Source: JAEUHQ01 sp964538915
Lineage (GTDB): Bacteria; Planctomycetota; UBA1135; UBA2386
DNA: 64,000 bases
Direction of reading: 5' to 3'
NCBI GenBank assembly: GCA_964538915.1
Contig: CAZIFB010000023.1
Location: 7,032-71,031, forward strand
Positions 32,135-40,272 of the stretch are shown here, piece after piece. The translations under genes were made by a program, and so were the position numbers. The notes under the pieces were generated by a model. It saw only the letters and a list, made by a program, of their open reading frames with translations, searched no databases and was not told where the DNA came from. Numbering within the stretch: position 1 is the stretch's first letter; every line of letters starts with the position of its first letter.

Positions 32135-33906
32135 GGCATCGCACCTGCGAACAGTTCGCGAGCCTCCGCGGCTCGCGGATGGCGGCGGATCGGCCCGAGG
32201 CCACGCTCGACGTCCCGCGCGAGGTCCGGCAGGCCGTGGCGACGCTCGAGTCCCTTCTTCGCCTCGATCTCGAGACGCATCGCCGACACCGGCACACCCC
32301 ACTTCGAGAACTCGACGGCGTCGATCAGTTCGCGACCGCGTTCCGGTCCGAGCTCCTGCACGATGCGCAGGACGAGCTCGGCGACGATCTCGTGCGCCTG
32401 CTCGAGCCGCATCTTCAGGTAGTCGAGCGTCTCCTCGAACGTCATCGACTTGCCGACCGCGACGTGCGCGTCGATCAGCACCGACGGGAACGCAGGCGCC
32501 TGCTTGAACACCGGCGCGGGATCCTCCGGCGCCATCTTCGCCCAGGTCGCGAGCAGCTTCTCGACGTGCGCCATCAGCTCGAGGAAGCGCCGCCCGTACA
32601 TCGCGACCTTCTCCTGCCCTTCGGCGTCGAGGCGGCAGAGCTCCTGCATGAAGTACTGGCAGGTGAAGGACCAGTAGCAGAAGTTGTTGAAGAAGACCTT
32701 GTACGCCATCGCCGACGAGTGGCCGTAGATCGGCGCCGCGGTGCGGAAGAGCTGCAGCGAGCCGTTCAGGATCGAACGGTACTGCGCGTTCATCATCATC
32801 GCCTTCTGCTTCACGTCGCCGCCGGCGAGCGCCGTGCGCATCGTCTCGACGGTGAAGCAGTTCGCGAAGCCGATGAAGTCCGTGCCCGGGCTGAACAGCG
32901 GATCCGCGAACGCACCCGCCTCACCGACGAGCGCCCAGCCGTCCTCGGACCAGCAGCGGCCGACGTTGTAGCTGTAGTTGCGAAGGCACAGGAAGTCCTC
33001 GATCTCGTACTTCGCGAGCGCATCGGCGAGCTGCGGTTCGTGCTGGCGGATGAACGCGAGCGTCTTCTCGAGTCCGGCGATGTGGTGGTAGTCGTGCGTG
33101 TCCTCGTGGATGACGAGGCCGATGCTCGTCTTGCCGCTCGACAGCGGAATCACCCAGACCCAGTAGCCGGCGCCCATGAAGTGGTTCGTCGCGAGCCAGC
33201 GCTGCTCGGCGCACGGGCGCGTGTGCCACTCGGTTTCGCTCTTCGGCACCATCTCGTTGATGTCGAACTTCCCGTCGATGCGAAACCACCCCGCGCTCGC
33301 CGTGTGGTGCGAGCCGCGCGTCAGCTTCTGCTGACGGCGCAGGATCGCCTGCCGCCCCGTCGCATCGACGACCCAGCGCGGATGCAGTTCGTGCTCGACG
33401 CCGTCCTGCTCGTAGCGCACCGTGTGACGCGCGCCGCCCTTGGCGAGGTCGATCCCCGTGACCTTCGCGCCTTCGATCAACGTGGCGCCGTCCTCCTCGA
33501 TCATCGCGCGCAGGTCGGTCTCCATGCGGCCACGATCCATCTGGTAGCTCTTCAACGGCGGCTCCGCACACGGCCCGATCTCGGTGCGAAGGTGCAGCGG
33601 CAGATGGCCGCCCCCGGGGAAGAACCGGATGCCCCACTTCAGCAGCTGGCGCTCCTGCATGTAGGGATGCAGCCCGAGTCGCATGATGTACTGAGAGCCC
33701 AGCTCGACCGACGACTCGCCCACCTTGTGGCAGGCCTCGGGGAGCGGGCGCTTCGTCCGCTCGACCACCGTGACCCTCGCCTCGGGCAGTTCGCGGCGGA
33801 GTTGCCGAGCCAACAGGAGGCCCGCCAGCCCGGCGCCGCAGATCACCACGTCGAAGGGGTCGCCAGCCGGGTCGGGACGGAGCCGCGTAACGTCGTTCTT
33901 CTGCAT
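32131..33906 (-). CDS. FAD-dependent halogenase-like enzyme (591 aa)
   Basis: Flavin-dependent halogenase family protein. Visible: DVVICGAGLAGLLLARQL (FAD), EACHKVGESS with the Lys that in this family forms the halogenating species, GAGYWVWVIPLSSGK matching WxWxIP, and DPLFSPGTDFIGFANC. The C-terminal 200 residues are helical. Together with the O-methyltransferase just behind it, it suggests a halogenated and methoxylated aromatic ring, as known for xanthomonadins and flexirubins. A pure oxidase/reductase role cannot be excluded. ATG at 33906; the divergent ACP gene starts 130 bp away, so a shared regulatory region is likely. Confidence 0.82.
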   Translation of the reverse strand: MQKNDVTRLRPDPAGDPFDVVICGAGLAGLLLARQLRRELPEARVTVVERTKRPLPEACHKVGESSVELGSQYIMRLGLHPYMQERQLLKWGIRFFPGGGHLPLHLRTEIGPCAEPPLKSYQMDRGRMETDLRAMIEEDGATLIEGAKVTGIDLAKGGARHTVRYEQDGVEHELHPRWVVDATGRQAILRRQQKLTRGSHHTASAGWFRIDGKFDINEMVPKSETEWHTRPCAEQRWLATNHFMGAGYWVWVIPLSSGKTSIGLVIHEDTHDYHHIAGLEKTLAFIRQHEPQLADALAKYEIEDFLCLRNYSYNVGRCWSEDGWALVGEAGAFADPLFSPGTDFIGFANCFTVETMRTALAGGDVKQKAMMMNAQYRSILNGSLQLFRTAAPIYGHSSAMAYKVFFNNFCYWSFTCQYFMQELCRLDAEGQEKVAMYGRRFLELMAHVEKLLATWAKMAPEDPAPVFKQAPAFPSVLIDAHVAVGKSMTFEETLDYLKMRLEQAHEIVAELVLRIVQELGPERGRELIDAVEFSKWGVPVSAMRLEIEAKKGLERRHGLPDLARDVERGLGPIRRHPRAAEARELFAGAMP

Positions 33907-33992
33907 CGGAGGACCGTTCCTGTTGAGGTCCGGCAGTCTGGCGGGCCGCTCGGCGCGAGTCCACTCCGAGGGCCTCTCCCTGGGGCGTGTTG

Positions 33993-34021
33993 TTGCCCGG
34001 GCTCCCCAGGGTGCCTAGAGT
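33993..34021 (+). promoter_or_regulatory. Candidate promoter of pigment locus 2 (ACP operon)
   Basis: TTGCCC (33993-33998), 17-bp spacer, TAGAGT (34016-34021), 14 nt before the ACP start codon. Predicted start of transcription lies about 7 nt upstream of the ATG. Confidence 0.45.
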
Positions 34022-34035
34022 CGCCGCCCCACGCC

Positions 34036-34326
34036 ATGGCCGACACCCTCGAAGACCAGTTGAAGCGCCTCATCGTCGACACCCTCGCGCTCGAGGACGT
34101 GGCACCGGAGAGCATCGAAACGAACGCGCCGCTCTTCGGCGAGGGACTCGGTCTCGACTCGATCGACGCACTCGAGATCGCCCTGGCCGTTCACAGTAAA
34201 TTCGGCGTGAAGACCGTCGCGAACGACGAGAAGAATCGCGAGTACTACCACTCGATCGCCTCGCTCGCGCAGTTCGTCCGGACCAAGCAGGCGGAGAACG
34301 CCGCACAGGCCGCCGCCGGCGCCTGA
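34036..34326 (+). CDS. Acyl carrier protein, aryl polyene type (96 aa)
   Basis: Carrier on whose 4'-phosphopantetheine arm the chain is built. The modification motif is GLGLDSIDALEIA with Ser at about residue 43; HSKFGV follows, and a Tyr-rich linker (NREYYHSIASLAQFV) typical of ApeE/ApeF-like ACPs. First plus-strand gene of locus 2. Aryl polyene clusters normally have two ACPs; only this one was found in the window. No strong Shine-Dalgarno; a promoter-like TAGAGT lies 14 nt before the ATG. Confidence 0.92.
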   Translation: MADTLEDQLKRLIVDTLALEDVAPESIETNAPLFGEGLGLDSIDALEIALAVHSKFGVKTVANDEKNREYYHSIASLAQFVRTKQAENAAQAAAGA

Positions 34327-34333
34327 CCCACCG

Positions 34334-34924
34334 ATGGCGCCGCGGTCGCCTTCGTTCCTCGCGCTCGCGGCGAAGGTGCTGCTCGGGGTCGTGTTCATCG
34401 CGTATCCGGTGCTCGTCTGGCAGGGCCTTCGGGCCGGCAGTCCGCGCGTGATCGCCGCGGCCCTGCTGTGCATCGTGCTCCCCGTCGCCGCGTTCCGCCT
34501 CCGCCGCGCGAAGAACGCGTCGCTGCGCGGCCTCGCCGCGGTGCCGATCGCGACCGCGATCGGACTCGTGCTCTCCGCCGCCCTCGACAACGCCGGGTGC
34601 CTGCTGCTCGTGCCGACGGCGATCAACGCCGTCTTCCTCACGGTCTTCGGTGCGTCACTGCGACGCGGGTCGATGCCGATGGTCGAGCGCTTCGCGCGGC
34701 TGCAGGAGGACACGTTGTCGGCCGAGCAGCGCGCGTGGTGCCGTCTCTGGACGATCATCTGGAGCGCGTTCTTCGTCGCGAACGGCACGTGCGCGGCGGT
34801 GCTCGCGGCAGCGGCGCCGCTCGAGTGGTGGGCGACCTACAACGGCCTCGTGTCGTACGTCCTGATGGGGTTCCTGTTCGCGATCGAGTGGACGGTGCGC
34901 CGCCGGCGGTTCTCCCGTGGCTGA
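34334..34924 (+). CDS. COG4648-type integral membrane protein of the polyene cluster (196 aa)
   Basis: Five or so hydrophobic segments (about residues 10-30, 38-53, 70-85, 90-108, 145-165, 172-187). The end W-x2-YNGLVSYVLMGFLFAIEW matches the C-terminal signature of the COG4648 proteins (ApeG-like) found in aryl polyene operons. Function unknown; it may hold the synthesis complex at the inner membrane. ATG 8 bp after the ACP stop; its own stop overlaps the next start by 8 bp. Confidence 0.82.
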   Translation: MAPRSPSFLALAAKVLLGVVFIAYPVLVWQGLRAGSPRVIAAALLCIVLPVAAFRLRRAKNASLRGLAAVPIATAIGLVLSAALDNAGCLLLVPTAINAVFLTVFGASLRRGSMPMVERFARLQEDTLSAEQRAWCRLWTIIWSAFFVANGTCAAVLAAAAPLEWWATYNGLVSYVLMGFLFAIEWTVRRRRFSRG

Positions 34925-36326
34925 GCCCCACACGACCCGACCGTCGCGCACGGACGCCGTCGCACGCATCGCCGCCGCGTTGCCCGAGGCGACACCGGGC
35001 TCGCAGGTGGTGATGGTCTTCGAGGGCGACCGCAGCCGCTTCGTCGCGACGCTCGTCGGCGCATGGCAACGCGGCCACGCTGCCGCCCTGCCCGAGGACC
35101 CGCGCCGGCTCGCCGTCACCGCGACCCTGTCGCGACCGGACGTCGCCCTGCTCGCGCACGACACCGGCGTCGGCACCGGCCTCGACGTGCGCACCGTCGC
35201 GGCGGAGGACGTTCGGCCGTTCGCCGTCGATCCGAAGACGATCGGCGCCGTCGTCTGCGTGGCCGCGGGCGCGGACGGCCGAGCGGTCGCCAGGTCCTGG
35301 TCCGCTGCGGACGTTGCCGGGCTGCTCTCGCACTGCACGGCGGCGCTCGCGCTGCCGCGCAATGCGACCGTCTGGAACGCGTTCCCGACGGCCGCGCCCT
35401 GTGCGCTGCTCCCCGGCCTCCTCGCACCGCTGGTCGTCGGCGCGCACGTCGTCGGCCGCGCTGCACTCGACGTCGAGACGATGGCGCACGAACTCGCCGC
35501 GTCGTTCGCCCACACGCTGGTCGCACCCGCCGCGACCCTCCGCGCGCTGTCGCTGCACGAGGCCGACACGCCGGCGCTGGTGCAAGTGGTGGCAGCCGAC
35601 GAAGCGCTCGACGAGAGATCGATCCGCCGCTTCGCGGCGAACGGCGTGCGCACGATTCGCCTCTCGACGATCGAGGCGCCGCGGCCCCACGACGACGCCG
35701 GGGCTCAACTCGCCGCGGGTCTGTTGCTCGCCGACGGCGTCACCGACGCGGCGGTCGAGGCCGTGGTCACGCCTACGGGCCGCGTGTTCTGCTGCGTGGT
35801 CGCGACGCCGGGCTCCCTCGACGAAGCGCGTCTCCGTGCGCAGGAGCACGCCGATGGCGTCGTCGAACTGCGCCGCGTCGACGCCATCCCGCGCGAGCAG
35901 GACGGCCGTGTCCCGCGCGACGTCGTGCTGCGGCTCTGCGGGCGCAACGCGGACGGCTCCCCCGTCGTCCACGACCTCGTGTTCGTGCCGGCCGCGACCA
36001 GCGGGGAACGCCGCGTCTTCCGGGTGCACGTGCCGACCGGGTTCTTCGCGTTCGCCGGGCACTTCGCGACCTACCCGGTCCTGAGCGGCGCGATGCAACT
36101 GCACGAACTGGTGCTGCCGTGCCTGCGGCTCGTCGCCGGACCGGGCGCGCGTCCGGCCGCGTTCCAGGACCTCAAGTTCCTCGCGCGCATCGCTCCGGGC
36201 GACACGGTCGACGTCTCGCTGCGCGTCGACCCCGCGGCCGCCTCGGCGGAGTTCGAGATCGTCCGCGGCGACACGAAGTGCTCGAGCGGGCGCGCGACCC
36301 TGCGCGGCACGGAGTCGCCGCCGTGA
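34917..36326 (+). CDS. Fusion of a degenerate ApeH-like adenylation domain and an ApeI-like dehydratase (469 aa)
   Basis: Residues 1-340 have the general shape of the AMP-ligase that loads the aryl starter onto ACP, but the hallmark motifs are gone. The TSGTTGxPK loop is replaced by VAAGADGRAVARSW, and the C-terminal GK lysine by DGRVPRD. Residues 355-469 are a hotdog fold with FAFAGHFATYPVLSGAMQ (catalytic His kept) and FQDLKFLARIAPGDTV, as in ApeI dehydratases that pair with ApeP. The protein therefore most likely acts as a dehydratase with a scaffold-like N-terminus. GTG start at 34917 overlaps the membrane-protein stop; its stop overlaps the glycosyltransferase start (GTGA). Confidence 0.82.
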   Translation: MAEPHTTRPSRTDAVARIAAALPEATPGSQVVMVFEGDRSRFVATLVGAWQRGHAAALPEDPRRLAVTATLSRPDVALLAHDTGVGTGLDVRTVAAEDVRPFAVDPKTIGAVVCVAAGADGRAVARSWSAADVAGLLSHCTAALALPRNATVWNAFPTAAPCALLPGLLAPLVVGAHVVGRAALDVETMAHELAASFAHTLVAPAATLRALSLHEADTPALVQVVAADEALDERSIRRFAANGVRTIRLSTIEAPRPHDDAGAQLAAGLLLADGVTDAAVEAVVTPTGRVFCCVVATPGSLDEARLRAQEHADGVVELRRVDAIPREQDGRVPRDVVLRLCGRNADGSPVVHDLVFVPAATSGERRVFRVHVPTGFFAFAGHFATYPVLSGAMQLHELVLPCLRLVAGPGARPAAFQDLKFLARIAPGDTVDVSLRVDPAAASAEFEIVRGDTKCSSGRATLRGTESPP

Positions 36327-37063
36327 CCACACCCCGGATCTGCGCACTCATCCCGACGTACGACAACCCGCGCACGGTGCGCGACGTGGTTCTCGGCGTC
36401 CAGCGCCACGTGCCGGACGTGATCGTCGTCGACGACGGCAGCGGTCCCGAGGGTCGGGCTGCGTGCGAAGCGATCGCGAAGGGCGGGCTCGCGACCGTGC
36501 ACCGCCTGGCGAAGAACAGCGGCAAGGGCGGCGCGGTGAAGGCGGGCTTCGCCGTCGCAGCGGAGCGCGGGTTCACGCATGCCTTCCAGGTCGACGCGGA
36601 CGGCCAGCACGACCTCGCGTGCATGCCGGCGTTCCTCGCGGCGGCCGCCGAGCGGCCCGACGCGCTGATCCTCGGCTACCCCGTCTACGACTCCACCGCG
36701 CCGAAGACCCGCATGACCGCGCGCCGCGTGACGAAGTTCTGGGTCGACCTCGAGGTGGGCCGCGACCGCGTACACGACGCGATGATCGGCTGCCGCATCT
36801 ACCCGATCGAAGCGGCGCTGCGCAGCGGCACGCGCGGCGACCGCATGGACTTCGACGTCGAAGTCGTCGTGCGCATGGCGCGCGGCGGCGTGCCGATCGT
36901 CAACCTGCCCGTCAACGTGCGCTACCTCACCGCCGAGCAGGGCGGCGTGTCGCACTTCCGCCCCGTGCGCGACATCGTCCGCTTGTCGTGGATGCACAGC
37001 CGCGTGTGCACGGGGATCTCGATGCGCTGGGTCTTCGGCCGGCTGCTCGGCGGTGCACGATGA
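36323..37063 (+). CDS. Family 2 glycosyltransferase (246 aa)
   Basis: GT-A fold: IPTYDNPRTV, IVVDDGS for the nucleotide-sugar site and the metal site DADGQHD. No transmembrane segment. In aryl polyene clusters a GT2 gene is a constant member and may attach a sugar or lipid anchor to the polyene. GTG start and upstream stop overlap by 4 bp, and its own stop overlaps the acyltransferase start (ATGA), so dosage is coupled. Confidence 0.9.
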   Translation: MTTPRICALIPTYDNPRTVRDVVLGVQRHVPDVIVVDDGSGPEGRAACEAIAKGGLATVHRLAKNSGKGGAVKAGFAVAAERGFTHAFQVDADGQHDLACMPAFLAAAAERPDALILGYPVYDSTAPKTRMTARRVTKFWVDLEVGRDRVHDAMIGCRIYPIEAALRSGTRGDRMDFDVEVVVRMARGGVPIVNLPVNVRYLTAEQGGVSHFRPVRDIVRLSWMHSRVCTGISMRWVFGRLLGGAR

Positions 37064-38028
37064 GCGAACGCCCGGCAACGTGGCTGTCCCGCCGCGAACG
37101 CGGCACCATCCTCGGCATCCGCGCCGCGTTCCGCTGCGCGACGCTGTTCGGCCGTCCCGCGACCAAGCCGCTCGTCGGCTTCCTCGCGTTCTGGTACCAG
37201 CTCTTCGATCGGCGCACGGCGCACATCTCGCGCGCCTGGCTGCGCCGCGCGACCGGCCGCGACCCGGGGTTCTTCGGCGTGTGGCGTCACCTCTTCACGT
37301 TCGCGCAGACGACGCTCGACAAGGTGTTCCTGCTGACGAACCGCACGAGGAGCCTCGTGTTCAACCGCACGGGGCACGAACTGCTCACGGCACAGCGGGC
37401 GACCGGCCGTGGTGCGGTCCTGCTCGGCGCGCACGTCGGCAGCTACGAAGCCATGCGCGCCGGCGGCGACCGCGACGACGTGCCCATCAAGATCCTCGGC
37501 TACTTCCAGAACGCCGCGCGCATCAACTCGCTGCTCGCCGAACTGAATCCGACGCAGGCCGCGCAGGTGATCCACGTCGGCGACGATCCGGTCGGCGTCG
37601 TCGCGAAGGTGCAGGAGTGCATCGAGAAGGGCGAGTTCATCGCGGTCCTCGGTGACCGCACCGGACTGAACGACCGCAGCGTGCCGGCGACGTTCTTCGG
37701 CGAACCCGCCAACTTCGCCAGCGGGCCGTTCCTGCTCGCATCGATCCTGCGGTGCCCGGTCTACCTCGTGTTCGGCCTCTACGAGGCGCCAAACCGCTAC
37801 GAGTTGCATTGCGAGCGCTTCGCCGATCGCCTCGACATCCCGCGCCGCGACCGCGAAACGGCGCTGCGCGCCTGGGTGCAGCGTTACGCCGAACGCGTCG
37901 AACACCACGCTCGCTCCTCGCCGCTGAACTGGTTCAACTTCTACGACTTCTGGGCCCCCGACGCGCGCGGCGCCGCCGCCACTCGCCCGACCGCCGCGGC
38001 CCCCACCGAGCAACGAGCCACGTCGTGA
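37060..38028 (+). CDS. LpxL/HtrB-like lysophospholipid acyltransferase of the polyene cluster (322 aa)
   Basis: COG4261-type acyltransferase: LLGAHVGSYEAMR carries the HX4E motif of the LpxL family, followed by VLGDRTGLNDRSVPATFFGEPANF and FLLASILRCPVYLVF. Probably transfers the polyene acyl chain to a glycerol or sugar acceptor at the membrane, as suggested for the same gene in APE clusters. A low-complexity Ala/Thr/Pro tail ends the protein. Overlaps both neighbours by 4 bp. Confidence 0.88.
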   Translation: MSERPATWLSRRERGTILGIRAAFRCATLFGRPATKPLVGFLAFWYQLFDRRTAHISRAWLRRATGRDPGFFGVWRHLFTFAQTTLDKVFLLTNRTRSLVFNRTGHELLTAQRATGRGAVLLGAHVGSYEAMRAGGDRDDVPIKILGYFQNAARINSLLAELNPTQAAQVIHVGDDPVGVVAKVQECIEKGEFIAVLGDRTGLNDRSVPATFFGEPANFASGPFLLASILRCPVYLVFGLYEAPNRYELHCERFADRLDIPRRDRETALRAWVQRYAERVEHHARSSPLNWFNFYDFWAPDARGAAATRPTAAAPTEQRATS

Positions 38029-38444
38029 ACCGGAAACGCCCGCCGCACGCGATCACCGTCGAGCAGAAGATCGGGCTGCACCACTGCGATCTGCTCGGCG
38101 TCGCGTGGCACGGCCGCTACTTCGAGTGGTTCGAGGTCGCGCGCACGGCTCTTTTCTGCAGCATCGACCTCGACGTGCCGCGCATCCGCGACCTCGGGTT
38201 CCGCATGTACGTGGTCGACGCCCGCTGCCGCTACATGGCCGCGCTGCAGTACGGCGACACCGCGACGATCACCGCGTGGTTCGTGGCGACGGAACCGTTG
38301 ATCCGCGTCGCGTACGACATCGTCGATCCGGGAACCGGCCGCTGGTGCGCCCGCGCGACGACGGTGCTCGCGACGACCGACGCCGCGGGCACCCTGCTGG
38401 CGACGACGCCGGCGGAGCTGCTCGAACGGCTGCCGCGCCGCTGA
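38025..38444 (+). CDS. ApeK-like thioesterase (4HBT hotdog family, 139 aa)
   Basis: Hotdog thioesterase: the active segment HHCDLLGVAWHGRYFEWFEVAR has the Asp that ends in the 4-hydroxybenzoyl-CoA thioesterase consensus, and CRYMAALQYGD and RVAYDIVDP follow. It can release or proofread ACP-bound intermediates. GTG start at 38025 overlaps the acyltransferase stop (GTGA). The next gene downstream is on the opposite strand and ends 8 bp away, so the plus-strand operon is interrupted here. Confidence 0.9.
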   Translation: MNRKRPPHAITVEQKIGLHHCDLLGVAWHGRYFEWFEVARTALFCSIDLDVPRIRDLGFRMYVVDARCRYMAALQYGDTATITAWFVATEPLIRVAYDIVDPGTGRWCARATTVLATTDAAGTLLATTPAELLERLPRR

Positions 38445-38452
38445 TCACCGCG

Positions 38453-40102
38453 TCACTTGTCGGACGGGATCTCGAGCATCGTCGACTCCTGCAGGCGAGC
38501 CTGCATGTCGGCGACGTAGCGCGGCACCTCGAACGCGGCGGTCAGCGACCACGGGTGCCGCTCGCGAACCGCGTTCCACAGCACGATCACGTCCTGGTAC
38601 TGGCGCTGCTCGACCATCCGTTCCTTGCTCACCAGCGACCAGGTCTCGACGACGGCGAAGCGCGCCACCAGCTCGACGCACGCGAATGCACCGAACGCGG
38701 CGACACCGCACACGGTGAGGAACAGGCGCACCAGGCGACGCTTCCGTTCGCGACGGCGCACGAAGATCTCCTTGTCGATCATCTCGATCGACACGGTCGC
38801 TTCGCGGTTGCCGGGCTCGATGTCCAGGACCTCCTCGAACAGGGAACGTGCGGCGACGTAGTCCTGCTTCTGGATCAAGGTCTTGCCGCGCCGCGCTAGC
38901 TGCTTCACCGCCTCCTGCGACTCGCCGCAGTCGACACGGCAACGCGCGAGCTCGACGTGCAGGGCGTCGTCGTCGGGTGCGACACGCAGCAGCTTCTCGA
39001 GCACTTCCTTCGCCCGGCTGTGCAGACCGGGACCGCGATGGAGCGACACGAGCTGCATGCCGTCCCGCACCGCTTCTTCGCGTCGCCCCTGCGCGATGAG
39101 CAGCGCCAACGTCTTCTCCCAGAGACTCTGGTCGGTCGGCGTCAGCTCCTTCGCGTACTCGAGTTCGCGCAGCGCGTCGTCCGTACGACCGGCCTCGAGG
39201 TGGAGATGCCCGGCCAGCTTGCGCGCCGCGGCGGCGGCGACGCCGTCGTCCAACGCCTCGGCGAGGCGCGCTTCGGCGGCGAGCAGGTCGAGGTTGTGCG
39301 GTTCGCGCTCCAGCGCACGGCGGACGAGCTGACGCGACCGCGCCGGATCGTCGCTCTCGACGCCCCGCGCGATCTCGAGCAGGTCCTCGGTTCCCGTCGG
39401 CCGCGCGAGCCGGTCGCGGACGAAGTCGGCCATCATCTTGAACGCGAGGAAGCGCTGGTGCGGGAAGAGGTCGGCGACCTCCTTCACGCTGCGCGAGCCG
39501 TCGAGTGCACCGAGGATCTGTGCCGCCAGTTCGGGGTCCTCGCTCTCGGCCGGGCACCTGGCCCCGGTGCGCGCCTGGAAGTGCATGCCCTCCGACGGCA
39601 GGAACTTCTTGATCTCGGCCCAATGATCGACACGGCGCGTGGCTTCGAGGATCAACGGCGCCACCGGCAGTGCGAGCTGCAGACTCGTCTCGTCCGCGTC
39701 GAAGCCGCGGTCCGGCTCCTTCTGTTCTTCGAACTGGAATTCGCCCTGCGCCGCCGCGATCAGGTTCGCGATGTCCTCCGAGAGGAACTCCTCCGCAGCC
39801 TGCTTCGCGGCTTCGAACGTGAGCACCTTCGCGCCGACCAGCACTTCGAGCGCACAACGACGACCGCGCTTCTTGTCGGCGGCCTCGAGCTTGCGTCGCG
39901 TCAGCACACCCGCGGCGACCAGGCGCTCGGGCAACGACACACGACCGTCGCTCGCGAGCATCGCGACGTTGCCGTCGCGGAAGAACACCTTCGACTGCCC
40001 GTCCTCCGAGCGCAGCGTCAGCGTGCCGGTCCGCGCATGGACCTGGATGTTCTGCAAGAGGTCCGCGAGATCGATGGTTGCGAGATCGCCCGAAACGGTC
40101 AT
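38453..40102 (-). CDS. DUF4388 and TPR repeat membrane protein (549 aa)
   Basis: N-terminal DUF4388 domain (SGDLATIDLADLLQNIQ, RTGTLTLRSEDGQSKVFFRDG), a middle helical region with a second VEV-like half, then about six TPR-like pairs (ALEREPHNLDLLAAEARL, LARCRVDCGESQEA) and one transmembrane helix around residue 470 (LFLTVCGVAAFGAFACVELV). DUF4388 proteins are linked to two-component and motility regulation. It sits antisense inside the polyene operon between the thioesterase and LolA-like genes. ATG at 40102 fits the DUF4388 start; an ATG 39 nt upstream is less likely. Confidence 0.85.
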   Translation of the reverse strand: MTVSGDLATIDLADLLQNIQVHARTGTLTLRSEDGQSKVFFRDGNVAMLASDGRVSLPERLVAAGVLTRRKLEAADKKRGRRCALEVLVGAKVLTFEAAKQAAEEFLSEDIANLIAAAQGEFQFEEQKEPDRGFDADETSLQLALPVAPLILEATRRVDHWAEIKKFLPSEGMHFQARTGARCPAESEDPELAAQILGALDGSRSVKEVADLFPHQRFLAFKMMADFVRDRLARPTGTEDLLEIARGVESDDPARSRQLVRRALEREPHNLDLLAAEARLAEALDDGVAAAAARKLAGHLHLEAGRTDDALRELEYAKELTPTDQSLWEKTLALLIAQGRREEAVRDGMQLVSLHRGPGLHSRAKEVLEKLLRVAPDDDALHVELARCRVDCGESQEAVKQLARRGKTLIQKQDYVAARSLFEEVLDIEPGNREATVSIEMIDKEIFVRRRERKRRLVRLFLTVCGVAAFGAFACVELVARFAVVETWSLVSKERMVEQRQYQDVIVLWNAVRERHPWSLTAAFEVPRYVADMQARLQESTMLEIPSDK

Positions 40103-40232
40103 GACATCCTCCGCATCCCGTTTCGGCATCGCGCGCGCCACGCGGGTGGACCACTACGGAAAACTCCGCCCTGCCGCCCCTGCTCCGGCGCCGAACCCTC
40201 GATGGCGCCGGGAGACCCGATCCGGGACGAAC

Positions 40233-40262
40233 TTGCGCGGCCCGGCGACGCCCACCTACCAT
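40233..40262 (+). promoter_or_regulatory. Candidate promoter for the LolA-MMPL-KS part of locus 2
   Basis: TTGCGC (40233-40238), 18-bp spacer, TACCAT (40257-40262), 10 nt before the ATG at 40273. It would let the second half of the operon be transcribed despite the antisense gene. Confidence 0.3.
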
Positions 40263-40272
40263 CGCCGCGCGC

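Noticed and set aside
35063..36326. Frameshift in the ligase/dehydratase fusion that would explain the missing ligase motifs
   Set aside because: The reading frame is continuous, the codon pattern is uniform and both ends overlap neighbours properly; the motifs are replaced, not shifted out of frame.
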